Assembly (NCBI GenBank): GCA_963576735.1
Contig: OY755190.1
Location: forward strand, 6,503,695-6,567,694
Length of the DNA: 64,000 nt
Direction of reading: 5' to 3'
From: Bedellia somnulentella
Taxonomy: Eukaryota; Arthropoda; Insecta; Lepidoptera; Bedelliidae
Positions 52,323 through 63,117 of the stretch are shown here, piece after piece. The notes under the pieces are model-generated. The model saw only the letters and a program-made list of their open reading frames with translations, was not told the DNA's origin and ran no database searches. How positions within the stretch are numbered: position 1 is the first letter of the stretch; the number at the start of each line of letters is the position of its first letter. Both the position numbers and the translations under genes were made by a program.

Positions 52323-53433
52323 CAGTGACAGAACTTAAAATCTCTCAACCACTATCTCTATACTCTACTAAATATTCTCAAGCAACCTCATGCTACGTTA
52401 TTTGTAATTTTATTATGTTTACATTAATACTGGTTATGATTGGTTGGATTAATGGAATTCCTAATTTCATCTTACTTATTTGAGCGCGACTGCCAGGTAA
52501 CAGGACCCAGAAGAAGGTAGGCTATTTGTACTGAGGTGTTGCATATTGTGTACATTATAAACTTTCTAGTAATATTTGTTTCCTTTGGTAGATACGCTGG
52601 TGAAATTATTATTTAGTAAGTATTGCTTTAAAATTCTCGTTATATCTTCATCTATTTCTGAAATTAATTAAATTATGTTCTGAAATGTATTTGATTCGAT
52701 AATCATTTTTATCTGGTTGACAGCCCGGTGCAGGATGACCTCCTACGGATCCTCTACTAATATATCATAACGCTACATGACATTATTATTTTACTACTTA
52801 ATACCGTCGGTACCAAGCAGGGGCGGATTACATATAAAGAATGTGGTCGTTCAACTAATAGAACCACAAACAAAAAGTAAACGTTTCTTGATAAAAAAAT
52901 AAACTCTCAAAAAACTGAAAAGAAAAACTTATTTATCTTAAACTTAATTATAACAACACATAATGTAATAAAATATATATTTTTAACTATTTAGTGTTTT
53001 TGGTGGTTCATTATTGTTACTAAAAAAACTTTCTTATTTTAGTTCAACTTAAAATGCACTTTCGATAAGAAACATTTTGCTACAACTAAAGGATTTTAAA
53101 AGCAGTATCCAGTGCTTACTGCTTAGTTTAGTGTTCCCCGCAAAAACAATTGGTATTATTTCTATTGAAGTCACACCCCACTTTAGTTGCTTTTTCGTAT
53201 ACTCGTACTTATTGATAAAGGGGCGGTAAACGCCACGGGTTTCGCACTGAACAAGCCATTATACATTTGCTCGTTTATGGTTATATTTAATATACTTATT
53301 TTAAGAAAAAAGAAAGATTTGTTTGTAATGAATAGGCTCGCAAATAGCTCGTCCAAAAAATAACTTTCATACGTTCTTAGCAAAAGTTTTTGGACAAAAC
53401 ATAGGATATATAAAATCACGCCAAATTTTTGGA
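52323..53433. other. AT-rich stretch
   Basis: No gene or recognised repeat. Small frames in it have no domain signal. Confidence 0.35.
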
Positions 53434-53662
53434 CGGCCATGATAGTCCAACAATGGTTAGAACTCCAACCCGTCACGTGAGTTCAAATCCCGGGACGGGC
53501 CTACACCAATTTGTCTTTTCTAAAATCATATGTGTGGTTAATTTATCATGGTTGTTAACGGTGAGGGAAAACATCGTGAGGAAACCCACATGGCTGAGTT
53601 GTTTTTGACATGTGACAGTTTATTCGTACAAAACAGCGATAGGCCTGCCCCTATTTTTTAGT
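53434..53662 (+). repeat. SINE-T, 3'-truncated
   Basis: The head is GGCCATGATAGTCCAACAAT with box B GAGTTCAAATCCCGG. The body ends at GATAGGCCTGCCCC. Confidence 0.88.
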
Positions 53663-53795
53663 ACATCTGGCTACTATCAGTAGTACATGTCTGCTAAACG
53701 CTAAGCCACAGTATGTTAACACCTTATGGTGGGGAGGGGACATATAAAATAATTGTGTTAATGATGATGAATGTGTAAAGAATGCTTATATACTT

Positions 53796-53930
53796 ATACT
53801 CACGCCAATAATTCCCATTGAGGTAAACTAACGGTATGGAGACACTTTGTACGATTCTATCAAACCTCTTATTTTCTTCACATTTGTAAATCTTCTCAAT
53901 TCAAGCTCTTTAATACATTTCGGAATAATT
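53796..53930 (-). mobile_element. LINE-Y fragment
   Basis: ATACTCACGCCAATAATTCC, TTTGTACGATTCTATCAAAC, TCAAGCTCTTTAATACATTT. Confidence 0.55.
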
Positions 53931-54159
53931 ATTGATTTACAAAAACATAAACATAACAGGTATAAACATAATTCGATCATGTTTCACTTTATAATAAAAT
54001 AACGTACACAATATAATAACTAAATAACAATATTTTTTACTCAAATCTACTGACAACAAAACAATGTTTAAAATTACTAAAACTTAAATGTGTAATATAT
54101 AGCATCATATTATATATTTATTATATTATATAGATATTTTTATATATTTTTGTATATTA

Positions 54160-54413
54160 GCCGTGTAGTGTCGGCTTAGAATAACACTACCCCATTTCTA
54201 CCCGTGGGTGATCGTAAGAGGCGACTAAGGGTATAGGGGCTTTTTAAGTGATTTTTGGGTGATGTGGTTGGACCCGTCATCAAAAACATTTATTATTACC
54301 ATCTTTTCCCCAATCAACTTCCAAAAGTGGCTGAAGAATTTCTTATTCCAAAGCTCTGGCTACCCCGTTAAGGGATTTATAGCCGTGAGTATATGTATGT
54401 ATGTATGTATGTA
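54160..54413 (+). repeat. SINE-G, full length
   Basis: GCCGTGTAGTGTCGGCTTAG to a five-unit TATG tail. ATATAGCATCATA occurs after the tail (54413-54425) and again 51 bp before the head (54097-54109), a possible target duplication with extra 5' sequence. Confidence 0.92.
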
Positions 54414-54638
54414 TATAGCATCATACTTATATCAACTTGCTCCGCGACCTCATTCAGGGATTTTAATATATTTGTCTCAAATAGAATTGATAAATACAGC
54501 TCAAAGACCTACATTACATAATGCTGATGAAACAAAAATAAAAGTTGACGTCATTCAAAACGTAATATGAAGCAGTGATAACTGATATTGGTCGGTTATT
54601 TATAAATAACCAACTCCCAGTAAAGTGAGAGAAAACAG

Positions 54639-55090
54639 ATACATATATATACTCACGGCCATAAATCCCAAAAAGGGGTAGCCAGAGTTTCAGAGTTAGA
54701 AACTCCTCAGTCACATTTTGGGAGTTGAAATGGGCAAGATGGCGGAAATAAAGTAACGTTGGTGATGGGTCTTCAACCGCTTAGCCCAGTAACCACTTAA
54801 AACAGCACCATACCGTGTGTTCCGGCACATCACTAGTGCTCGGAAATGATTATAAAACGTTTGAGGGTAGTGCGTCATGCTACCCACTTATTCTTTGTCA
54901 CTTGCGTACGATTCTTGTTACTGTTAACATTATTTCGGCCAAGGTGTAATTATTAATAAATACACGCAATATATCCTGGAGTCAGATATTTTATTACTAT
55001 TACCATCCATACAATCCATACATAGTTCCTGAAGGATCGAACACCGTGTGTAGAAAGGGGTAGTGACATTCTAAGCCGGGACGACGCGGC
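54639..55090 (-). repeat. SINE-G split by a solo LTR
   Basis: The tail half (ACATATATATACTCACGGCC to CAGCACCATACCGTG) runs to 54817. The head half resumes at CCGTGTGTAGAAAGGGG (55044) and ends GGGACGACGCGGCA. Confidence 0.88.
54818..55043. mobile_element. Solo LTR, 226 bp
   Basis: It begins TGTTCCGGCACATC and ends ATCGAACA (inverted ends TGTTC/GAACA). It is flanked by the 5-bp duplication CCGTG at 54813-54817 and 55044-55048. It has TATAAAA near 54853 and AATAAA near 54957, as expected of an LTR promoter and polyadenylation signal. There is no internal retrotransposon region, so it is what LTR-LTR recombination leaves. The family was not identified. Confidence 0.85.
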
Positions 55091-55838
55091 AAAGTAAGTA
55101 GTAAGTTTGTAAGGGAGTTGATATAGGTTTTTAAGTGATTCGTTTCACATACTATGATTTATGTCTTAATTTTTCTCGTAAATACTGCCAAAAATATATG
55201 AGGAAACTTGATTTCGACGTTGTGTCAACGCTATTTGAAACCCGTGTGAAAACAGTTTCATGTTAAAGATTGTAACATACAACGAAACTGCACTTTATAA
55301 ATAAACTGCGTAGCAACCAACACATTGAGTTCAGTACTGATTGCAGTTTAGGGCTCCCCGGAAAAATAGGTTGATATTGATTGTTTGGAAAATATATAAA
55401 GTCTGATTTGATGATATTGATATGACATGAATAATATATATGTTGGTGGTTAGTTCATGGTGTTAAAATTTGATGTTTAACATTTTAATAATTTGTTGAA
55501 AAATATGATGAAAAAATAATAATTGGAACATGCTTTGTTTTCATAAAAACCGTATAGGCTCCACTGGCATAACATACATGTGAACTCATTATGTGTCTAT
55601 ATACGCGTAGCTTTAAGATCTGTAACTTTGATGTTTGACTTTTCATTTAAACATTATAGTTATTCAATAAAACTAAATAAACTACATTTATCCTGCGCGT
55701 GTTTCAGTAAATTTGACGTAAGAGTGAGCGTAATAGCTGCAAAATGCGGGGAGGCCCTTAACAATAGCATTATAGTCAGCATTATCAATGGCAATAACTT
55801 TTCACACATATTTCACAGGAAATATTGTTCACGCCATA
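55091..55838. other. AT-rich stretch
   Basis: No gene or repeat recognised. The 103-codon frame that overlaps it from 55580 runs into SINE-G sequence and is not coding. Confidence 0.35.
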
Positions 55839-55839
55839 C

Positions 55840-55965
55840 AGCTTTGAATAGCACTAACGCATTTGCTCTCGCGAGTGTCGTGATGACTTAGTTAGGGTAT
55901 TGGGGCTTTTAAATTATTTTTGGGCGATGATGTTGGAGACCCATCACCAACAACTTTCATTTTAC
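55840..55965 (+). repeat. SINE-G, 5' half, old
   Basis: TTTGAATAGCACTAACGCAT, GGGTATTGGGGCTTTTAAAT, TGGGCGATGATGTTGGAGAC, CCATCACCAACAACTTTCAT. Confidence 0.75.
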
Positions 55966-56039
55966 ATTTACATACGTGGGTTAAAATAATGTGAGTACAA
56001 GAAATGATCTTGAGATTAAATGAGGGAGAAGGGAAGAAT

Positions 56040-56940
56040 CCTTTCGAAGGATTTTAAGAACAATGTAAGGTTACATATGGTTGAGCCTATTTAATATCGT
56101 ACTATAATAGAAATACCGGAATTACGAAGAATAATGCGGTAACAGTATCTTTGCCAGGTCTACCCATCTCTAAAACTCGTAAAATAAAATAATTTTTAAC
56201 AAAAAGAAAACCGACTTCATAGAAAAACAACCGAAAATAAACAATCTAGTACTAAAAAGTACGAAATAAGTTTTTTTAAATTGAATATGAGTACTGTGAT
56301 TGATACCTTAGCAATTTCTTTATTCCACACGCGTCAGTTCAACCTACCTAAATCTTAAAATTCTCTTAAATTAATTTGTGAGCCGGTGCCAGCCTCGATG
56401 ATAATTGATAATAAGAAGTGTGTATTTCGCACTTCATATACATGTAAAATGTAGGGTACCTTGTAGTTTACCCTACAGTAAATTGATTTTTGTACGTATT
56501 ATCATTTAAAACGTTAGGCGATAGATATATATTGTTAAGATTGTAATAATCAGAGATAGATAGCAGGGTGAATTTACTTTTGTTTGTCTGGCACCGACTC
56601 AAAAATTAATTTAAGAGAATTGTAATATTTAGGTAGGTTGAACTGACGCGTGTGGAATAAAGAAATTGCTAAGGTATCAATCACAGTACTCATATTCAAT
56701 TAAAAAAAACTTATTTCGTACTTTTTAGTACTAGATTGTTTATTTTCGGTTGTTTTTCTATGAAGTCGGTTTTCTTTTTGTTAAAAATTATTTTATTTTA
56801 CGAGTTTTAGAGATGGGTAGACCTGGCAAAGATACTGTTACCGCATTATTCTTCGTAATTCCGGTATTTCTATTATAGTACGATATTAAATAGGCTCAAC
56901 CATATGTAACCTTACATTGTTCTTAAAATCCTTCGAAAGG
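56040..56940. mobile_element. Long inverted repeat, 353-bp arms
   Basis: The arms 56040-56392 and 56588-56940 are exact in length and nearly identical when inverted (I count about five mismatches). The outer edge is CCTTTCGAAGGATTTTAAG. Inside lies AAACCGACTTCATAGAAAAA, and the inner edge is GAGCCGGTGCCAG. The 195-bp spacer contains its own small hairpin (GTAGGGTACCTTGTAGTTTA, CCCTAC). No target duplication or transposase was seen. The low divergence means recent formation or gene conversion. Confidence 0.9.
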
Positions 56941-56973
56941 CGATGGTCTTCAATTCTACATCTCAAGAATGAC

Positions 56974-57148
56974 TCAAACGCTCACGCCGAATATCCCTGA
57001 AGGGGTTAGCAGAGGTAGTAATACTTCTGAATATCACGTGACATTGTCACCTATTGTTCAGAGTACCCACGATTTATTAGGCAGTGTTCTCACGTTATAC
57101 AGGGCAGGCCTATCGGCGTTTTGAACAAATACACTGTCACATGATTGT
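56974..57148 (-). repeat. SINE-T, 3' half
   Basis: CAAACGCTCACGCCGAATAT to CACTGTCACATGATTG. It lies just outside the right arm of the long inverted repeat. Confidence 0.82.
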
Positions 57149-57151
57149 GAG

Positions 57152-57665
57152 TTTCGACAGTCCCCTCGATTTCCTGGGATGCCATCATCAGATCCTGGTC
57201 TCATGGTACTTTCTCGGTAACAATAACATAACAAAAGAAATTTTGAGTGAACCTGTATTTCTCTTCATAAAAGCTACGAAGAGGAGTATAAATCTATATA
57301 GAATGTGGAAAGAACTGTTTCCTAATACCTAGTGATTGAGGACCCACACCTTCCATCATCAGCTCAGCAGCATAACAATATGATTTTCAAAAGCAAATGC
57401 CAATATAAGTTCAGAAAATATGTAAAACGCGGTACATTTGCCTATAAAATTTGAGGGTTCCCTTCGATTTCTCCAGGATCCCATCATCAGAACCTGATAT
57501 CCTCATCATGGTACCAATCCGGGAGTATCTTCGTTCGAATAAAAAAATAATAATCAAAATCGGTTCATAAATAGCAAAGTAATCGGCGAACAAACATAAA
57601 AAAAAAAAAAAAATATACCGGTCGAATTGAGAACACTCCTTTTTTTGAAGTCGGTTAAAAAGCGT
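57152..57665. repeat. Dispersed repeat with CCATCATCAGA motifs
   Basis: CCTCGATTTCCTGGGATGCC and ATCATCAGATCCTGGTCTCA (57160-57205) recur as CCTTCGATTTCTCCAGGATC and ATCATCAGAACCTGATATCC (57459-57505). It ends with CCTTTTTTTGAAGTCGGTTA at about 57640-57660, linking it to the GTCGGT superfamily of the foldback elements. Confidence 0.55.
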
Positions 57666-57956
57666 AATGTTGAAAATCCTCTGCGCTTATGTTCAAATCA
57701 CTTTTTTCGCTTCGCTGTCTCAAAATATAGGCAATCATCAATACATTTTTAAAATAACTGTCATGTGGCTAATTAGGATCACATATCCGTGCATAACTTG
57801 TTGCTATTCAAACATGTATACTTCATAGATACAATTCTGAAAGTACGGCGCAACGGTGTAGTATGCGAGTGTGAGAGGTTTGTTCCCATTAGTCCTGATC
57901 TGTCTTTCTTGTTCCTAGTTCAAATAAAATTATTATGGGTCATTATTTGAGTATAG

Positions 57957-58021
57957 CATATTATGGAGATCTTTCGGGGAGGCCTATGTCTAGCAGTGTA
58001 TAGGCTGATGATGATGATGAT
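57957..58021 (+). mobile_element. LINE 3'-end fragment ending in (ATG)n
   Basis: TATTATGGAGATCTTTCGGG and GAGGCCTATGTCTAGCAGTG, then GATGATGATGATGA. Confidence 0.65.
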
Positions 58022-58154
58022 TTGAGTATAATAATGAGTACATAGAGTGTGGCCTTTTAAACAGGCTGAGGAGTCGTTTATTCTATATTTCTGGGTACTA
58101 TTTTTACGTCTTACTAGGTAAAAATGTTTAGGTGAGGTAAAGAGTACTTAAGAA

Positions 58155-58326
58155 CATACATTCCCTAGAAGGGGTAGCCAGAGCCAAGGAATTATAAATT
58201 TCTCAGCCACTTTTGCCACTTTTACAGCCCAAAAATCCAATATAAAGCCCCAATACCCTTAGTCGCCTCTTAGGACACCCATAGGTAGAAAGGGGTAGCG
58301 ACATTCTAAGCCGGCACTACACGGTA
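58155..58326 (-). repeat. SINE-G with internal deletion
   Basis: TCCCTAGAAGGGGTAGCCAG to GCCGGCACTACACGGTA. The segment with GATGGGTCTCCAACCGCATC is missing and the tail is gone. Confidence 0.82.
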
Positions 58327-58458
58327 CCTAAGAACCTTATCGTTTGTGGGCCTTTAGCCGTGTATATTATGTTTGTAGTTAGTGAATGAGAAGGAATTGT
58401 AATGTTACTTACGAAACGACACAAATTATATTATTATTTGAATATTATACATTTTGAG

Positions 58459-58690
58459 CTGCATAGTGTAGGCTTAGAACAGCAGTAATCTATTTCTTCC
58501 CGCAGGTGTCATAGGAGGTGACTTAATGGTACTTTAAAGTGATTTATGGGTGATAAGGCTGAAGACCCATAACCAAAAATATTAATTTTAATATTATTTT
58601 CCTACTCAACTTCAAAAAGTGGATGAAGATTTTTATGCTTAAGCTCTGGCTACCCCTTTTAGAGATTTAACCCGTAAATATATGTATTAA
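58459..58690 (+). repeat. SINE-G, old copy
   Basis: GCTGCATAGTGTAGGCTTAG to CCCGTAAATATATGTATT. Confidence 0.78.
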
Positions 58691-59027
58691 TTAATATTGA
58701 TTTGGTCCCAAAAAATATAGTTAAAGCATCTTCAAAAATACCTATATAGTTTGAATAGTGTTAGTGGGAGTAAACCGTAAAAACCACATACAAACGGAAG
58801 AGTGGGACAACTCCATTGACGTGGAGTGACTCTTCGCGACTCTTGTTAACGAAGGCATTGTTGTCAGCCGTGATTGGCGCAGTACCCTGATTATGAGTAT
58901 GGAAATGTATGTGTAAAGAGGAACAAAACTAGATTCAATGGAGTCTACAGTGAAGTTTTAAGTACATACATTCGTGATGTCATGAATTTTAAAATATTCA
59001 TACAATGGATAATCGTATTTTTGATAA
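58691..59027. other. Intergenic stretch
   Basis: No feature recognised, apart from a repeated word GAGTGACTCTTCGCGACTCTTG around 58830. Confidence 0.3.
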
Positions 59028-59039
59028 GTTTAACAGGGC

Positions 59040-59296
59040 TGTTAGCTGTGTAGTGTCGGCTTAGAATAGCACTACCCCATTTCTTCCGGTGGGTGTACGT
59101 AAGAGGCGACTAACGGACTTGGGGCTTTTTAAGGGATTTTTGGGCGATGCGGTTGGAGACCCATCACTAACAACCTTTATTCTACCATCTTTTCCCCACT
59201 CAACTTCCAAAAGTGGCTGAGGAATTTATAATTTCTCAGCTCTGGCTACCCCTTTTAGGGATTTAATGCCGTGAGTATATGTATGTATGTATGTAT
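59040..59296 (+). repeat. SINE-G, complete, with 12-bp target duplication
   Basis: GTTTAACAGGGC at 59028-59039 and 59297-59308. The element starts TGTTAGCTGTGTAGTGTCGG and ends in TATG units. This is the cleanest definition of the element's limits in the window. Confidence 0.95.
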
Positions 59297-59326
59297 GTTT
59301 AACAGGGCCTTAGGTGGCATATTTTT

Positions 59327-59905
59327 AGGGTTCCGTAGCCAAATGGCAAAAATGGGACCCTTATAGATTCGTCATGTCTGTCTGTCTGTCCGTCCGTCCG
59401 TCCGTCCGTATGTCACAGCCAGTTTATTCCGAAACTATAAGAACTACATTATTAAAAATTGGTGCGTAGATGTATTCTGTAAACCGCATTAAGATTTTAA
59501 AATAAAATCTGAAAAAAAAACCAAAATTTTTAGGGTTCCCCATACATAGAACTGAAACTCAATTTTTTTTTCATCAAACCTATACGTGTGGGGTATCTAT
59601 CAAAAGGTATTTGAAAATAATGTTCAGGTTTCTTATATCATTTTTTTCAAAACTGAATAGTTTGCGCGAGAGACTTTTCCAAAGTGGTAAAATGTGTGTC
59701 CCCCCCAAATAACAATAATTTTACTATCACAGGCCTTACGCATAAAACGAAGGAAAACCCGACTTATATTTATATCGTAGATAACACGTCAATCAAACTT
59801 ACAACGAACTACAAAAACTTGTATATTACTATGTTACCTACCTGCTGCTAGTGCTGCTACGGAACCCTTCATTAGCGAGTCCATCTCGCTCTTGGCCGCT
59901 TTTTA
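59327..59905 (+). mobile_element. MITE-like repeat with AGGGTTCCGTA ends
   Basis: AGGGTTCCGTAGC at 59327 and GCTACGGAACCCT at about 59857-59869 are inverted. Inside are (TGTC)n(CGTC)n (about 59377-59410) and a second AGGGTTCC. CGAGTCCATCTCGCTCTTGG follows the right end, as is usual for this family. No coding. Confidence 0.75.
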
Positions 59906-59971
59906 TTTAATGCAGATGACAAACGAACTAGTTTAAAACATTATTCAATGTTACACTCACTACACTGAAAC

Positions 59972-60232
59972 TTACAGATCTAAATACTTCGGACGCATAC
60001 CTTTTTGAACACACTCTCTTTTTAGACCGGTGTGTCCTCCGTGGTAATCCTCTACTGACATTACCTTCCACATTACCAATTTAAAATCATTCATCCTCTC
60101 TATGTGCTCGAAGTATCTTAACATTACTTTTTCTACCTTTTTATATCCTTTCTCACCACACCTTTCACGAATCACACTATATCTCACTCGATCACATAAC
60201 CTTACATCATAAACTTTTCTGAGGGACCTGAA
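59972..60232 (-). mobile_element. LINE-Y fragment
   Basis: The minus strand encodes VRLCDRVRYSVIRERCG, then HIERMNDFKLV and CVQKGMRPKY, parallel to 47818-48315. Frame broken; the 3' tail is missing. Confidence 0.75.
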
Positions 60233-60542
60233 CTCTATAAATATGGGTAATCTTAACATAAAGTGACATGACATCCTTTTACTTCTCTATTTGTGCCTCC
60301 TGCATAAGACGACAACGTTTAGAGGCCTAACACGAGGGCCTTTTTATGGACTCCAAAAAGTTCAACCCCTATTCCCCTTTTAGAGGAAAGTTTTGTCCCT
60401 CCCACTCACATAGTTTATTATAAATTGTAAACCAATAGTCACATCGTAACGAACGAGGTACTAAAAACATCGGAGCATTCTTATTTTTCAATAACATAGT
60501 TTCACTAGATATGGTCAATAACATTAGAAAATGCAACTGAAG
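60233..60542. other. Intergenic stretch
   Basis: No feature recognised. Confidence 0.3.
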
Positions 60543-60680
60543 GCCTAGTACGAGTGCTACTTTATCGACAAGATAACAATTAGAATGAGATGGCAGTATA
60601 CGATACTAAGTAAGCGCCAAAGAGATGGCTGTTTTATATCACGCGATATCTAGTTAAAGGGTCGCTCCTACTAGCTATGC
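60543..60680 (-). mobile_element. MITE-C copy 5
   Basis: CCTAGTACGAGTGCTA to GTCGCTCCTACTAGC. Inverted relative to the other four. The interior reads GATGGCAGTATACGATACTA and GATATCTAGTTAAAGGG. Confidence 0.8.
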
Positions 60681-60687
60681 TGCCCCC

Positions 60688-60813
60688 GTAGCATGAGGCG
60701 TGTGAGAGTGAGTATGTCATGTGAGAAGTGAGATACTGACAGATTTTGTATGAGCAATCTGTCAGTTTCTCACTTCTCATGTGTCAAACGCGCTCTCACA
60801 AGCCTCATACTAC
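60688..60813. repeat. Inverted repeat, two 58-nt arms
   Basis: 60688-60745 and 60756-60813 pair as an imperfect hairpin with a 10-nt loop: GTAGCATGAGGC with GCCTCATACTAC outside, TCATGTGAGAAGTGAGA with TCTCACTTCTCATGTG inside, and ACTGACAGATT with AATCTGTCAGT at the loop. Confidence 0.85.
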
Positions 60814-61261
60814 CAGTGCAGGTCACCACGTGATAAAGATCAAATGATTTTCACAAGCATTTACCTTCTTAACAACTCTACTAGGAAACAGTGTCTGAAC
60901 TAAACGATATCATAATAATAAAGTGATTCTGTTCAGCGAAATGTGTGGTAAACATTACTAAGAAATAATTCATAACAATAGTCAATTCAAGACGCAAATA
61001 AAACAATCATAGAGACTCAAAGTGTCTAGTTACAGATTCAAAGAATTTAATTGAATAGTGTACGTTGGAAAAACCAATTGATTAAATGTACATTGATAAA
61101 CGCCTTTGTTTCTAATGGAAAGTTTAATATAGTGTTAAGGCCTAGGAGATATTAGTGATAAGGGTATGTCAATTAGTCACTTTTTTGTATTTTTTTTTAT
61201 GTAAATGTAGTAATAATTTTTTTGAAGATTAATATTTTGAACGTCTTATAATATTATAATA
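60814..61261. other. AT-rich stretch
   Basis: No feature recognised. Confidence 0.3.
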
Positions 61262-61553
61262 CTAGCTTTTTGCCCGCGACTACGTCCGCGTGGACTACAT
61301 TTTTTGCATCCAGTTTACATCCAAAATACCAAAACACTATCTAACTACACTAACTTCTTTTTTTTGTATTTATGTTCCCGTGGGCGTTGTAATAGATATA
61401 AAGAACATTGAGACTTTTTAAGTGATCATTGGGCGATGCAGTTGGACGGTTGGACGGACCCCATTCAACTTCCAAAAGTGGATAAAGAATTACTATCTCT
61501 GGAGCTGTGGCTACCCTTTTTTGGGATTTATAGCCGTTAGTATATTCTCATGA
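61262..61553 (-). mobile_element. Helitron 3' end carrying the same decayed SINE-G
   Basis: Read on the minus strand it ends CTAG (61262) before a T, with the hairpin CGCGGACGTAGTCGCG just before. GATGCAAAAAATGTAGTCCA and TAGTGTTTTGGTATTTTGGA match the Helitron ending at 36164 almost base for base, and the SINE-G remnant lies in the same relative orientation. The 5' end was not found. Confidence 0.75.
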
Positions 61554-61898
61554 TTGATTGATGAATGAATTTCACACATTCCTTTTTGTAGTTGTTATAT
61601 CAGTCAATCGCATCCAGATTCAAATTTCTAGATACATTGTATTTATAGATCAAAAATCTGTATAATATATTTCAATCTCTATGGAGATGAGTTCCAAAAA
61701 GCCTTTTTGATTGTTCATAAGAAACATGAAACAAACCATTTTGTAACCAAGTTTCTATGTTCAAAAATGAAAATATCTTGAGTAAGTATGGATAGCAGTT
61801 TGGCGACCCGGTGCTGCCCCCTACACTGACTATTGGTGATGTGTGAGAGATTGCAATCATCGGTCAACAGATGACGTTACTGAATTAACATTGAGATA

Positions 61899-62270
61899 AC
61901 ATAACGTTCATAAACATAAACGTTCACGCCGTTTATCCCCGAAGGGGTTGGCAGAGGTACCAATACTTCTGAACTCACATGGCAGCGCCATCTAGTGTCC
62001 AGAGAAGGTACCTACGTTTTGCTTAGACAGTGTACTCACGTGATAGGGGGCAGGCCTATCGCCGTTTTGTACGAATACACTGTCACATGACTAAGTACAA
62101 CTCAGCCATGTGGGTTTCCTCACGATGTTTTCCCTCACCGTTAACAACCATGATAAATTAACCACACATATGACTTTAGAAAAGACAAATTGGTGTAGGC
62201 CCGACCCAGGATTGGAACTCACGCCCTTCTGTTTTCGGGCGGGTGTTCTACCCACTGGACTATCATGTCG
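61899..62270 (-). repeat. SINE-T with verified target duplication
   Basis: CATTGAGATA flanks it at 61889-61898 and 62271-62280. The paralogous empty site in unit 2 reads AAATTGAGATATTTAC without the SINE. It carries the variant head shared with 40831-41203. Confidence 0.95.
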
Positions 62271-62709
62271 CATTGAGATATTTACTATTATTTACAAACT
62301 ATGTATTCTGAGGCTTAAACAGAATATTAATTTATGCGTAAGTAAAACATAATATATCTATGAGAATATTAGTTAAAAATAGTTAAAAAAACAAAAGCTA
62401 TAAACATATTCTCAAACCTACCAAATGAATACGCAAAATTAATACAATATACTTTCAATTATCTTTATTCATATATATTCGCATAGTTGAATATGAAAAA
62501 GAAGGATTAGTGCATCCTATTATTCTAACCTAACACAAAAGCAAAAAAGTCTCAAAAAGACTTTAATCACCCGAGATTCGAGCCTGGGTCATCCGTAAGT
62601 TTAGTTTTAACCTATCGGTATACAGCTACGCCACAGAAACATTAGAAATGTTGTCAAATTTGTGATATGGTATATATCTAGTAGCCATACTATTGACATA
62701 CAATTAAAT

Positions 62710-62959
62710 ATATACATACATATACTCACGGCTATAAATCCCTAGAAGGGGTAGCCAGTGCTAAGGAACTTGAAGTTCCTCAGCCACTTTTGGACGTTGC
62801 GTCGGGAAAAGATAGTGAAATAAAGGTTGTTGGTGATGGGTCTCCAACCACATCGCCCAAAAATCCCTTAAAAGCCCTAATACCGTTAGTCGCCTCTTAC
62901 GTACACATGTCGGAAGAAATGGGGTAGTGTTATTCTAAGCCGACACTACACAGCAATTC
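62710..62959 (-). repeat. SINE-G, insertion absent from unit 2
   Basis: TACATACATATACTCACGGC to AGCCGACACTACACAGCA. ATTAAAT at 62703-62709 and 62960-62966 is the likely target duplication. Unit 2 lacks the element between GACAAACAATTCAATT and ATTTTGATGAAAATGG. Confidence 0.9.
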
Positions 62960-63117
62960 ATTAAATGGACATTTATTTTGATGAAAATGGATAAAAGTTT
63001 TTAGTTAGTTTAGTTTTAGTTTTTATCATAAAACCCTTATTTTTTTCAAAAACACTGAAGAGTCTGATAAAGTCGGTCAATGAAAAAATTAATCGTGTAA
63101 ATATGGGGAGCAATAAG

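Larger units (their letters stand above)
61833..63117. repeat. Segmental duplication, unit 1 (with two SINE insertions)
   Basis: It begins TTGGTGATGTGTGAGAGATT and ends AATATGGGGAGCAATAAG. Without its SINE-T and SINE-G it collapses to about 645 bp and aligns along its length with unit 2. It contains a tRNA-like segment (minus, about 62555-62640) more decayed than that of unit 2. Confidence 0.88.

Noticed and set aside
55580..55891. 103-codon plus-strand frame
   Set aside because: Its 3' part runs into SINE-G sequence and the rest shows no domain.
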